A stretch of DNA of 64,000 nucleotides from J038 sp034437535. GTDB taxonomy: Bacteria > Chloroflexota > Anaerolineae > Aggregatilineales > Phototrophicaceae. How positions within the stretch are numbered: position 1 is the first letter of the stretch; every line of letters begins with the position of its first letter. Below are positions 8,881-17,179 of this stretch, in pieces. The stretch lies in the NCBI GenBank assembly GCA_034437535.1, contig DAOTTZ010000073.1, positions 1-64,000 of the forward strand, given 5' to 3'. A program made the translations under genes and the position numbers. The notes beneath the pieces were generated by a model. That model saw only the letters and a program-made list of their open reading frames with translations, searched no databases and was not told the origin of the DNA.

Positions 8881-9879
8881 ATGACGAAAACCGCTTTTAT
8901 CACAGGCGTTACCGGGCAGGATGGCTCTTTTCTGGCAGATCTGTTGCTGGAAAAGGGATACAACGTGGTCGGGCTGGTGCGCCGCTCGACCAATTACCGT
9001 TACCCCAATATCGAACATCTCATCGGCAAGATCACAATCGAATATGGTGACTTGATCGACGGTGAGAACCTGAATATGCTCATCGCCAAGCACCAACCAG
9101 ATGAGGTCTATCATCTGGCGGCCCAATCCGTCCCGGCGGATAGCTGGAATCAACCGCTGGTCACGGCGGAAGTCACCGGCGTTGGTACGGTGCGGATGCT
9201 GGAAGCAGTGCGCCGCAACGCACCCGACGCCCGGTTCTACCAGGCGACCAGCCGCGAAATCTTCGGCGGGGTAGAGCAAGAAGTCTGCGATGAAAACACC
9301 CCGTTCATCGCCAATAACCCCTATGGCATCGCCAAGCAATACGCGCATCTGATGGCGATGAACTACCGCGAATCTTACGAGATGTTCACCTGTGCTGGCA
9401 TCCTGTTCAACCACGAGAGCGAACGCCGCTCGTTGCACTTCGTCACACGCAAGGTGACAATGGGTGTGGCCTGCATCAAGCAGAACGCCGCACCGCCCCT
9501 CAACGAAATCGGTGAGCCGCTCGTCAAAGACGGCAAGCTCCGCATGGGCAACCTGGACGCGGTGCGCGACTGGGGTTATGCCAAAGAATATGTCGAGGCG
9601 ATGTACTTGATGCTCCAGCAGGAGACGCCGGAAGATTACGTCATCGGCACCAACACCGCGTATACCGTGCGCGATCTATGCCGGGTGGCGTTCGATTGCG
9701 TCGGCCTGAACTGGGAAGATCATGTCGAAGTCGATGAGCGTTTCGTCCGCCCGACGGAAATTGCGGCTTCACGCGGGGATTATGGCAAGGCTCAGCGTAA
9801 CCTGGGCTGGGAGCCGCGCACATCGTTCGAAGACTTGATCGGCCTGATGGTAGACGCCGACATGCGCCTGCTTTCCTAA
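8881..9879 (+). CDS. gmd: GDP-mannose 4,6-dehydratase
   Basis: Extended SDR enzyme converting GDP-mannose to GDP-4-keto-6-deoxymannose, the precursor of fucose, rhamnose and perosamine units of surface glycans. The NADP-binding GVTGQDG lies at 9-15. The catalytic block is QATSREIFG (S124, E126) with Y148 and K152 in NPYGIAKQY. NHES and RDWGYAKEYV are diagnostic of GMD. The length of 332 is slightly short for the family (about 345-370), mainly in the middle. No GDP-fucose synthase lies next to it. The two GT39 proteins at 17-22 kb are possible, but unproven, users of related lipid-linked sugars. Confidence 0.92.
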   Translation: MTKTAFITGVTGQDGSFLADLLLEKGYNVVGLVRRSTNYRYPNIEHLIGKITIEYGDLIDGENLNMLIAKHQPDEVYHLAAQSVPADSWNQPLVTAEVTGVGTVRMLEAVRRNAPDARFYQATSREIFGGVEQEVCDENTPFIANNPYGIAKQYAHLMAMNYRESYEMFTCAGILFNHESERRSLHFVTRKVTMGVACIKQNAAPPLNEIGEPLVKDGKLRMGNLDAVRDWGYAKEYVEAMYLMLQQETPEDYVIGTNTAYTVRDLCRVAFDCVGLNWEDHVEVDERFVRPTEIAASRGDYGKAQRNLGWEPRTSFEDLIGLMVDADMRLLS

Positions 9880-9976
9880 ACGTCATCTCACATCCGGGCG
9901 GGGGCCAGGCATCCGCCGCCCCCACCGTCAGATCGATCACATCACATGGTTGATGCAATTGCCTACATATTGTGGC

Positions 9977-10005
9977 TTGGAAGCTCACATATCTGTAGCT
10001 ATGAT
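9977..10005 (+). promoter_or_regulatory. Predicted sigma-70 promoter of the HAD gene
   Basis: TTGGAA (9977-9982) and TATGAT (10000-10005) are separated by exactly 17 bases and sit 40 bp upstream of the start codon. The preceding 9890-9935 holds G-rich and C-rich stretches that may form the gmd terminator. Confidence 0.6.
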
Positions 10006-10044
10006 GAACAGTACACACGTAGATTTCACTGATGAGGCGGCGTC

Positions 10045-10692
10045 ATGGCAACAGAATTAGTTATATTTGATTGTGATGGTGTGCTGGTGGATAGCGAACG
10101 ACTGGCGAGTCGTGTGTTGCGTGATGTACTTCACCGCTTTGGCGGCAACATGACCACAGAACAGGTTATCGCTGTGTTTAAGGGTAAGCCCCTCACCGGG
10201 CATCCAGCACTGGCACTGGAACATTTTAACGTCACTGTCCCCGCTGATTTCGACACGATCTATCACGATGCATTGTTTGACGCATTTCGCAAAGAACTGG
10301 TCACCATTGAGGGTGTAGAAGCGATCTTGAAATCGCTAACGGTTCCGTTTTGTGCCGCTTCCAACAGTGGGCGCGACCGGGTAGCCCTATCGCTGGACGT
10401 GACGAATCTCGCGCCTTATTTTGGCGACCGGGTGTTGACAGTGGATGATGTCAAACGGGGCAAGCCCGCCCCTGATATTTTCCTGCTGGCGGCCCAAATC
10501 AACGGGGTTGATCCGGCTAAGTGTATCGTCATCGAAGACAGCCCGACAGGCGTCGCGGCAGGGGTGGCGGCAGGCATGACCGTGTTCGGCTTTGCCGATT
10601 TAACCCCCGCACAAGTTCTAAAAGATGCGGGGGCAAAAACAGTATTTACCACGATGACAGACCTACCCGCGCTGATTAACGCGACACTTTAG
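10045..10692 (+). CDS. HAD-superfamily hydrolase (subfamily IA)
   Basis: 215-residue phosphatase or phosphomutase-type HAD protein, probably cytoplasmic. Motif I is FDCDGVLVDS (D9 nucleophile, D11 acid). Motif II is a serine in AASNSG near 106. Motif III is K140 in RGKPAPD. Motif IV is E164-D165 in IEDSPTGV. The cap region (about 18-85) is helical, as in beta-phosphoglucomutase and phosphoglycolate phosphatase relatives. The motif pattern does not fix the substrate. It is convergent with the TIR gene, 2 bp apart. Confidence 0.88.
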   Translation: MATELVIFDCDGVLVDSERLASRVLRDVLHRFGGNMTTEQVIAVFKGKPLTGHPALALEHFNVTVPADFDTIYHDALFDAFRKELVTIEGVEAILKSLTVPFCAASNSGRDRVALSLDVTNLAPYFGDRVLTVDDVKRGKPAPDIFLLAAQINGVDPAKCIVIEDSPTGVAAGVAAGMTVFGFADLTPAQVLKDAGAKTVFTTMTDLPALINATL

Positions 10693-10694
10693 GC

Positions 10695-11759
10695 TCATTC
10701 CCAATTGTGTTTGCTGAAGTCGTAAGCCTCCGGGATGGGTTCAAACATCTCCACCAACGCTGACGGTTCCACCGGTGCGGCGGTCTTCCAGATATTCTGG
10801 TAGACCTGATAAAAATGGTCGTAGAGTGTGTCGTTATTGGCGCGGGTCAGCTTGGTGCCGGGCCGCAGAATCAGCTTGTTAGTCGATGGCCCATAAGAAT
10901 AAATGCCAAACATAATTTCACCCGCTTCGGTATCCGGGTCGGACATCACCATCGGTACCGGGGCAAACCGATCCAGAATACGCAATTGGATGGCGTTACC
11001 AGCAAGGTCAATCTTGTCTAGTGCATCAATGGCAAGGCCCATGTTGGAGCGGATGCGGGCGTATGCTCCGGCCAGCCCATCACCAAACGGATCTCCTTGC
11101 CAGCGCCAGGCCGACCAGTATGCCATGTGGCGCAGGTTACTTTCTGTCGGGCGCGATAGCACAAAGTAGAGTTCCTTGCCCGACATACTCTGGAAGGTGT
11201 TCAAATAATTGGCGATAAACCCATAACCAGAGGAACTTGAATAATACAAGGTTTTTGACCGCCGGATCAGTTTAGCGTAGGCGGCATCATCCTGATTGAA
11301 GAAGTAAGGGAAATACTCTGGAACGTCGGTATTAATTAGCGTTTGTTTGGCAAAGGCGTTTTCATCGTCCTTTTTACCGGCTTTGATGGCTTCGATTAAC
11401 CGTTCGATGTTCGGGTCGTGATCATCTTCAATGCGCACCGCCTGAGTTTCGTCTAAACGCGCATAAGGTTGGAGCATTTCTCCGGCGGGGAACACCGAAA
11501 TCACCCATTTACCCTTATCGAGCGCATGCATCCATTCGCCTTTGCAGTGGTAAGAGCGTTCAACGGAAGACTTGCTATGGATGGCAAGCAACACGTCACA
11601 CTCAACGATACCCGTGTTAATCTCCTTTTTCCATTTTTCACCGATGTTGATCGAGTCTTTATCCACCCAGACCACAAAGCCGGCCGCGTCTAACTTCTTG
11701 ACCAACATCTGCACAAATTTAATGTCTTCCCTGGCGTAACTAACGAACACCTTCTGCAT
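10695..11759 (-). CDS. TIR-domain protein with DUF5919-like C-terminal domain
   Basis: The N-terminal TIR domain (about 1-130) starts KVFVSYAREDIKFV and contains the BB-loop-like VDKDSINIGEKW. Its HCKGEW motif has E75 where TIR NADases keep their catalytic glutamate. After a linker (130-165), residues about 170-345 form a second domain with ARIRSNMGLAIDAL, QLRILDRFAPVPM, a FGIYSYGPS block and a DHFYQVYQNIWKTAAP tail. From memory of that family, this pattern resembles the C-terminal domain of some XRE-type regulators (DUF5919-like). Bacterial TIR domains often cleave NAD+ or make cyclic ADP-ribose signals in phage defence; that role here is inference. Ribosome site AAGGGGG lies 6 bases from the ATG. 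Confidence 0.8.
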   Translation of the reverse strand: MQKVFVSYAREDIKFVQMLVKKLDAAGFVVWVDKDSINIGEKWKKEINTGIVECDVLLAIHSKSSVERSYHCKGEWMHALDKGKWVISVFPAGEMLQPYARLDETQAVRIEDDHDPNIERLIEAIKAGKKDDENAFAKQTLINTDVPEYFPYFFNQDDAAYAKLIRRSKTLYYSSSSGYGFIANYLNTFQSMSGKELYFVLSRPTESNLRHMAYWSAWRWQGDPFGDGLAGAYARIRSNMGLAIDALDKIDLAGNAIQLRILDRFAPVPMVMSDPDTEAGEIMFGIYSYGPSTNKLILRPGTKLTRANNDTLYDHFYQVYQNIWKTAAPVEPSALVEMFEPIPEAYDFSKHNWE

Positions 11760-11902
11760 AGATAGCCCCCTTTTATGTTGTGTTGTATTGTCCTAAGCTA
11801 TTTTATAATTATAACTCAGGGCAGGCAGGGCAATCATTGAGACTGCTATAAGATCGTGTCTTACTTATCTATTTGTGGATTGCAGGCAGTCTCCTGGTGA
11901 GA

Positions 11903-12292
11903 TCAGCGTACTTCCCACACCGGGTCACCATCCAGGATGCGCTCTAGCTGGCCGGCAAAGGTAGAGCTACGAAGTGGCTTCCCCAGGAAGCTATGAAAGC
12001 CGGCGGCCTTGGCCTCCCCCATCTGAGCGGAATTCGCGGTATAGGCCACCACCGGAATATCTTCAAAATCCGGGATGGATTGAATCAGGTTGAGTACCTC
12101 ATAGCCCGATGTACCGGGAATTTCCAGGTCGAGGAAGATCACGTCTGGACGGTCGATTTCCATCAATTGCTCGTTAAAGCGGCGGCTGTCGAATAACAAA
12201 GTATACGAAACCCCCATCTTCGCCAGCAATTGCTTCAACACGCTGGCGTCGTTGGTGTTGTCTTCGATGATAAGCGCGGATAACTCCGACAT
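11903..12292 (-). CDS. Stand-alone response regulator receiver (RR3 of operon)
   Basis: 129-residue REC domain without an output domain. Acidic pocket IIEDN (E10-D11), phosphoacceptor D55 in FLDLEIPG, T/S position in AYTAN and K105 in LGKPL are all present. Last gene of the BMP-kinase-receiver operon, 23 bp after the previous receiver. The tail ILDGDPVW resembles the tails of its two neighbours, which points to local duplication. Likely role is phosphotransfer or protein-protein signalling. Confidence 0.9.
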   Translation of the reverse strand: MSELSALIIEDNTNDASVLKQLLAKMGVSYTLLFDSRRFNEQLMEIDRPDVIFLDLEIPGTSGYEVLNLIQSIPDFEDIPVVAYTANSAQMGEAKAAGFHSFLGKPLRSSTFAGQLERILDGDPVWEVR

Positions 12293-12315
12293 AACGGATC
12301 AACTCCTAGAATAAG

Positions 12316-12738
12316 CTACAGAAGTGCGCCCCACACCTCATCGCCGTTCAAGATGGCGAGCAGGCTTCGGACGAAGCTCTTGGTACGAATGGGCTTGGTG
12401 ATATAACCGCTGAAGCCTTTTTCTTTGGCTTTACGCATCTCACGGTCGGGGTCACTGGCGGTCACCGCGACAATCGGCACGCCGCTTAACTCCGGCATTT
12501 CCTGGATGGCGTCGTACACGTCGTATCCGGTCACCCCACCGGGCAGATGAATATCCAGCAGGATAATATCAATCGGCATAAACGCCTTGATGGTCTGCGC
12601 GGTATCCACCCCCCAGCTATCAAAGTAAATGGTCGCCCCATAGCGTCTCAGCATCGACGTGACGACCGCTAGATTGTTGACGTCATCCTCCAGGATGAAG
12701 ATCTTCTTACCTTGTAGATGTTGCATTGAGTCAGTCAT
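12316..12738 (-). CDS. Stand-alone response regulator receiver (RR2 of operon)
   Basis: 140-residue REC domain. Acidic pocket FILEDD, phosphoacceptor D62 in ILLDIHLPGG, VTASDPD at the switch Thr and ITKPIR at the conserved Lys. No DNA-binding output. The tail ILNGDEVW matches the pattern seen in the two flanking receivers. The start at 12738 has an AAGG-type ribosome site about 11 bases upstream. Spaced 34 bp from RR1 and 23 bp from RR3, so part of one transcript. Confidence 0.9.
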   Translation of the reverse strand: MTDSMQHLQGKKIFILEDDVNNLAVVTSMLRRYGATIYFDSWGVDTAQTIKAFMPIDIILLDIHLPGGVTGYDVYDAIQEMPELSGVPIVAVTASDPDREMRKAKEKGFSGYITKPIRTKSFVRSLLAILNGDEVWGALL

Positions 12739-12772
12739 GATGATAATCGCCTTCTGTTATTTTCCGCGTGAT

Positions 12773-13183
12773 TCAAGGCACATACCAGATCGACTCGCCG
12801 TCTAAAAGACGGGCCAGCAGATCCGGGAAGATGCGCTTGCGAACGGGTTTGGCGATCAAACCGTCAAACCCGGCTTTCTTCAATTGTTCGATCTCCGCAA
12901 CGGTGACTGATGCCGTCATCGCGACGACCGGCACGTCATTATAACGGTCATCGTCTCGAAGCAATGCCAGCATCTCGAACCCGTCTAACGGTTGGATCTG
13001 AATATCAAGGAAGATCACATCGGGCACCGAGTCTAGCGCGGCTACCCGTTCCAGGAAGTCGCGGCTGTCTTCGTAGATAATGACCGTTGGCTCACCCTCT
13101 AGCTTTGTCAGCACTTTTTCCATCACCATCCGGCTCATGGCGTCGTCTTCAACGTATAGATAGGAGCGGTTTTCATGCGACAT
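12773..13183 (-). CDS. Stand-alone response regulator receiver (RR1 of operon)
   Basis: About 136 residues with a REC domain: acidic pocket YVEDD, phosphoacceptor D60 in FLDIQIQPLDG, AMTAS at the switch position and IAKPVR at the conserved Lys. The ATG at 13183 is favoured: it follows the kinase stop by one base (TGA-A-ATG) with AAGG upstream. The GTG at 13198 sits directly on that AAGG. This arrangement implies translational coupling to the kinase. Tail LLDGESIW is shared in pattern with RR2 and RR3. This is the most likely direct phosphoacceptor of the kinase, by proximity only. Confidence 0.88.
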   Translation of the reverse strand: MSHENRSYLYVEDDAMSRMVMEKVLTKLEGEPTVIIYEDSRDFLERVAALDSVPDVIFLDIQIQPLDGFEMLALLRDDDRYNDVPVVAMTASVTVAEIEQLKKAGFDGLIAKPVRKRIFPDLLARLLDGESIWYVP

Positions 13184-13184
13184 T

Positions 13185-15623
13185 TCAATCACTGGCACCT
13201 TCTGGCTCGGCGGTCTTTTTCATCGGCAGTGTGACGTGGAAGGTAGAGCCGACCCCCAGTTCACTTTCCAGCCAGATGCGCCCGCCGTGCGCCTCGACAA
13301 AGTGCTTGGAAATCGGCAGACCCAGCCCGGTGCCCCCACCAGAGCTACGGCCATGCTCCGCCTGGCGGAAGCTCTCAAATACGGAGTCTTGCTCATCCGG
13401 GGCGATGCCGACACCGGTATCACTCACCGAGATATGCACTTCTTCGCCGGCTTGCCGGGCGGTGAACTTGACGTCGCCTTCCGGCGTGAACTTGACCGCG
13501 TTCGACAGCAGGTTCAAGAACACCTGATGCAAGCGGCGTTTATCCCCCTGGATGACGGGCAGATCAGGATCAATCTCGGTAATCAGGTTGACCGGACGAT
13601 CTCTCACCAGCCCCTTGCCGGTGGAGATGACCGACTTGACCGAAAGGTTGATGTCCACCTCTTCCATGAATAATTCTAACATGCCGACTTCGATCTTGGT
13701 GATGTCTAACACATCGTTGATTAACGCCAGCAGATGCTCCCCACTGTTGACGACCTTGTTAAGCGCGTCCACCTGTTCGTCGTTGACCGGGCCAAGATCC
13801 CCATCGGCCATGAACTCCGCAAAGTTGAGGATCGCGTTCAGCGGCGTGCGTAGCTCGTGGCTCATGTTTGCCAAAAATTGTGACTTCACCCGGTTGGCTT
13901 CTTCGGCTTCCTGGCGGCTGGCCTCTGCCTCGGCATAGAGTTCGGCATTGCGCATGGCGATGGCCGTCTGCTCTGCCAGTGTGTTCAACACACTCCGGCT
14001 ATCCGTACTGAAGTAATCCGGCACCAGTGCATGGACTTCAAACACGCCAAGCAGATTACCACCCAATACCATCGGGATCGCCATCAAAGACTTGGCGGAG
14101 TCGTCAGTTTCTTCGCCCAGATATTTGAGATGGCCGGGTGCATCCAGGTTGGTGATGTGCGAATCCTGGGTGAGGGCGGCTTGACCGGCGGCACTGGTGG
14201 CGTCTATCGGCAAGAGCGCGTCCATCTCGATGATGCCGCCGTCGGCGTCGGCCCCGGCGGTGAAGGTCAACACCTGGTCGGCTTCGTTCGCCCGGTAGAC
14301 GTAACACCGGTACAGGTCGAAGCTCCGCACGGTCAGCTTGGCGACCTCTTGCAGAAGCCGGTCAATATCCAGCACGGTCGTAATCTGCTTGGAGACATCC
14401 GCCGCCGCCCGCAGGTCACGAGTCCGGTCGGCCACACGGGTTTCCAGCGTGGCGGAAAGTTGCTCGATCTGTTCGATACGCTCGTTGCGCTCCCCGATGG
14501 TGGAGACCAGATTGGTGGTCATCGTGTCAAAAGCGCGTCCCAATTGGCCGATTTCGGTAATCATGTTCAGGCCGGCCCGTTGGGAATAATCCCCCCGCAT
14601 CACGGCGCGGGCGACAGTCGTCAACCGCTGGATGGGGCGCAAGATCCAACTGGTCACACCGCGTCCGATCAAAAACGCGATCAACGCGGCGATACCGGCA
14701 ATGATGATGCTAGCCGTCTGCACATCGTTGATCGCCGCCAACGCCTCCGACTGCTCGATTTCCGCCAGCAACACCGTGTCTAACGTCGGGATTGGACGAT
14801 AAACACCGATCACATTTTCCCCACGATAATTGATGTAAGTGTCGTCGCCGGTCTCCCCGCGCAGGCCAGACGTAATGCCCTCACTGGCGATCTGATCACC
14901 GACGGCGGTTTCGTCAAACCGGCTGGCCGTCACCAGCAGGCCATTTTCATTGACGAGATACGTCTCGCCGGTATCCCCCAGGCCGGTGCCCGCCTCCGTG
15001 ATGTCGGCCAGATCCTCCAGGCTGAGCCGGCCCGCCAGCACGCCGATCACGTCATCGCTGTCATCCGTGCGGAAGATCGGCCCGGTGACGACCAGCTCGA
15101 TCTCCCCGGTGGCCTCATTGAAGTAAGGCGGTTCGACATGGGCGGCGGTCAGACTGTTCTCAAAGTACGGTTGATCGCTGACATCGCTCACTAGCGGGTC
15201 ATCCCCCACCGTAGAAAGCCGCACTTCCCCATCCAGATCATACAGGTACAACGACTCGAACGACGCCTGTACACTCAGTTGATTACGGAGGAAGACGCGC
15301 ACATTGTTGTTCAGGCTGGGGTTGGGCAGGGGGTTATCTACGATGGCCCGCATATCGCGCACCTGTTCGTTGTTCGCCAGCACCACGTTGAGCCGGATCT
15401 CGCCGTTTTCCAACCAGCGTTGGATCTCTTGCGCCCGTGATTCTGCGATGGAAGTCATCTGATTAACCGCTTGATCGCGGGCCTGCGCCCCAAATAGCTG
15501 AGTCGCGATCAAGATCACGACGACAGTGGGCAAGACGGCCAGTAAGATCGAGTACGTGTTCAACACCGTGCCGATGCGAACGCGGATGTTAGGCGGTTCA
15601 AAGTTTTGTACGTTCTCTGTCAT
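13185..15623 (-). CDS. Membrane histidine kinase, Cache-HAMP-GAF-HisKA-HATPase
   Basis: 812 residues. TM1 is at about 24-45. An extracytoplasmic double-Cache-like sensor spans about 60-290 with LYLYDLDGEVRLST and TYLVNENGLLV blocks. TM2 (about 303-327) is followed by HAMP, a coiled coil (380-410) and a GAF domain (about 410-560). HisKA carries phosphorylated H589 in NMSHELRTPLN, and the HATPase domain has N, G1 (DTGVGIAP) and G2 (GGGTGLGLPI) boxes. It autophosphorylates and should pass phosphate to the three downstream receivers. The gene lies 52 bp after a BMP-family binding protein, which may present a ligand to the Cache domain. Confidence 0.93.
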   Translation of the reverse strand: MTENVQNFEPPNIRVRIGTVLNTYSILLAVLPTVVVILIATQLFGAQARDQAVNQMTSIAESRAQEIQRWLENGEIRLNVVLANNEQVRDMRAIVDNPLPNPSLNNNVRVFLRNQLSVQASFESLYLYDLDGEVRLSTVGDDPLVSDVSDQPYFENSLTAAHVEPPYFNEATGEIELVVTGPIFRTDDSDDVIGVLAGRLSLEDLADITEAGTGLGDTGETYLVNENGLLVTASRFDETAVGDQIASEGITSGLRGETGDDTYINYRGENVIGVYRPIPTLDTVLLAEIEQSEALAAINDVQTASIIIAGIAALIAFLIGRGVTSWILRPIQRLTTVARAVMRGDYSQRAGLNMITEIGQLGRAFDTMTTNLVSTIGERNERIEQIEQLSATLETRVADRTRDLRAAADVSKQITTVLDIDRLLQEVAKLTVRSFDLYRCYVYRANEADQVLTFTAGADADGGIIEMDALLPIDATSAAGQAALTQDSHITNLDAPGHLKYLGEETDDSAKSLMAIPMVLGGNLLGVFEVHALVPDYFSTDSRSVLNTLAEQTAIAMRNAELYAEAEASRQEAEEANRVKSQFLANMSHELRTPLNAILNFAEFMADGDLGPVNDEQVDALNKVVNSGEHLLALINDVLDITKIEVGMLELFMEEVDINLSVKSVISTGKGLVRDRPVNLITEIDPDLPVIQGDKRRLHQVFLNLLSNAVKFTPEGDVKFTARQAGEEVHISVSDTGVGIAPDEQDSVFESFRQAEHGRSSGGGTGLGLPISKHFVEAHGGRIWLESELGVGSTFHVTLPMKKTAEPEGASD

Positions 15624-15675
15624 GGATAGTCGATACCTTCTCTGTTACGAACCGGTGACGGCATACAGGTGCGGC

Positions 15676-17079
15676 TTATTGGCCTACTTCGCCGCAATAC
15701 TTCCATTCGTCGGCCTCTTGCACCACGCTGTAAGTCCCCAGCGGTTGCCGCGCTTCCTGGCCGTCAACGGTTGCCACGAACTCCCCCGCACAACTGACGG
15801 TCTGGGACGCATCATCAAAGGTGCAGGCGATGCCCTCAATGCGGATGTTTAAGGATTGCGCCTCCGCGATGAAGGTCTCATCCAGCACCATATCATCAGC
15901 CAGTTGAGCGCAAGTCAGCGTGGAAACCAGATCCACATTGAAATCGACAAAGGTCGCCGTCAGGTAGGTCTCCACGACCGACGTCGGATCAGCCGTCTCG
16001 TCGGTTGTCTCGGTCGGCGCATCGGCCAGCATCCCGGTCTCCGGGTTGACGCCGGTCGAGAGATCGCCAAAAGCCAATTCCCCGCCGATTTCTACCACGC
16101 GGTCGAACACCTCATCCGGCACATCGGCCTCTTGCGGGTTGGCGAAGGAAATCCCGCCATTTTCCAGGCTGAGGATATAATTACTGCCACCGGGGAAGGC
16201 CGCAAAGTTGCCATCCAGCAGTGTCGAGACCATATCATACACACCGACGTTGACGCGCTTGAGTGCGCTACTGATGATAAACTCCGATCCTTCGGCCTCG
16301 CCGCCCTCAAACGTGGTGAAGTATTCGTTTTGATCAACCCCGATGACGTAGACGCCCTGTTGCGCGGCGTACTGGATGCCGCCGGAACCCGTCAGCCCTG
16401 CCGCCCCGAAGATCACATCAGCCCCTTGCTCGATGAAGTCTTCCGCCGCTTCGGCCCCGGCTTCCGGGTTGTCAAACCCGGCCAGATACTCACCCAACAC
16501 GGTTAATGGGGTGCCGGTCTCTTGCGATGCCAGCGCGGCACCGTTTTCAAACCCATTGCGGAAGCGCATAATGACCGGGATCTCCGGCCCATAGATGCCA
16601 GCCACCACGTTGCTTTCGGTCACCAGCCCGGCCAAGTACCCCATCAGGAAGCCAGCTTCGTCATCACGAAACTGAATACCGACGTAATTCTCCGGTCCAT
16701 CGGCCACGAAGTGATCAATGCCGATGAAGTACACGTCGGGATGATCCAGCGCGAATTGGGTGGTCTGCTCCGCCAGTTGGAAGCCGACCGTCACCACTAC
16801 ATCATACCCTTCGTCAATGCACTGCTGGATGTTCGGCCCCCAGTCTTCCGGCCCTTGTGATTCCAAAAAGATCGTATCCGCTTCGGATAAATCATAATCA
16901 CGGCGAATATCAAGCAAGCCCTCATAGGCGACCTGGTTAAACGTCCCATCGTTGACTGTACCGATATTCAACACCATACACACCCGCGACGGACTCCCGT
17001 CGTCCTGGGCCAGCCCCGGCCAGGCCACCAACGCCAGCAGAGCGATCAAGCACCCGATCAGTGATTTACGCAACATCAT
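15676..17079 (-). CDS. BMP/PnrA-family substrate-binding protein with extra C-terminal domain
   Basis: Exported 467-residue protein. Start at 17079 has AGGGGAC upstream; the signal peptide ends near WPGLAQ. Residues about 25-340 match the basic membrane protein (Med/PnrA) family: VCMVLNIGTVNDGTFNQ, then GIDHFVADGPENYVGIQFRD, then FGAAGLTGSGG and VIGVDQNEY. Relatives bind purine nucleosides for ABC import. No permease or ATPase is nearby, and the next genes are a kinase and three receivers, so a sensing role is likely. After about 355 there is an additional domain of about 100 residues with three cysteines (TCAQ, ACTF, SCAG) resembling NTF2-like or DUF4878-like modules. Confidence 0.88.
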   Translation of the reverse strand: MMLRKSLIGCLIALLALVAWPGLAQDDGSPSRVCMVLNIGTVNDGTFNQVAYEGLLDIRRDYDLSEADTIFLESQGPEDWGPNIQQCIDEGYDVVVTVGFQLAEQTTQFALDHPDVYFIGIDHFVADGPENYVGIQFRDDEAGFLMGYLAGLVTESNVVAGIYGPEIPVIMRFRNGFENGAALASQETGTPLTVLGEYLAGFDNPEAGAEAAEDFIEQGADVIFGAAGLTGSGGIQYAAQQGVYVIGVDQNEYFTTFEGGEAEGSEFIISSALKRVNVGVYDMVSTLLDGNFAAFPGGSNYILSLENGGISFANPQEADVPDEVFDRVVEIGGELAFGDLSTGVNPETGMLADAPTETTDETADPTSVVETYLTATFVDFNVDLVSTLTCAQLADDMVLDETFIAEAQSLNIRIEGIACTFDDASQTVSCAGEFVATVDGQEARQPLGTYSVVQEADEWKYCGEVGQ

Positions 17080-17112
17080 TCTTATGTCCCCTGGAATTCG
17101 ATATATCATGTA

Positions 17113-17141
17113 ATTTTAACGTATGCGTGGGAGCAAACCAA
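17113..17141 (-). promoter_or_regulatory. Predicted promoter of the BMP-kinase-receiver operon
   Basis: On the minus strand TTGGTT (17136-17141) and TAAAAT (17113-17118) are 17 bases apart, about 34 bp before the chosen start of the binding protein. Confidence 0.5.
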
Positions 17142-17179
17142 GTTAAGAGCCGTTTGTTAATGCATTAAGATGCGGTCGC

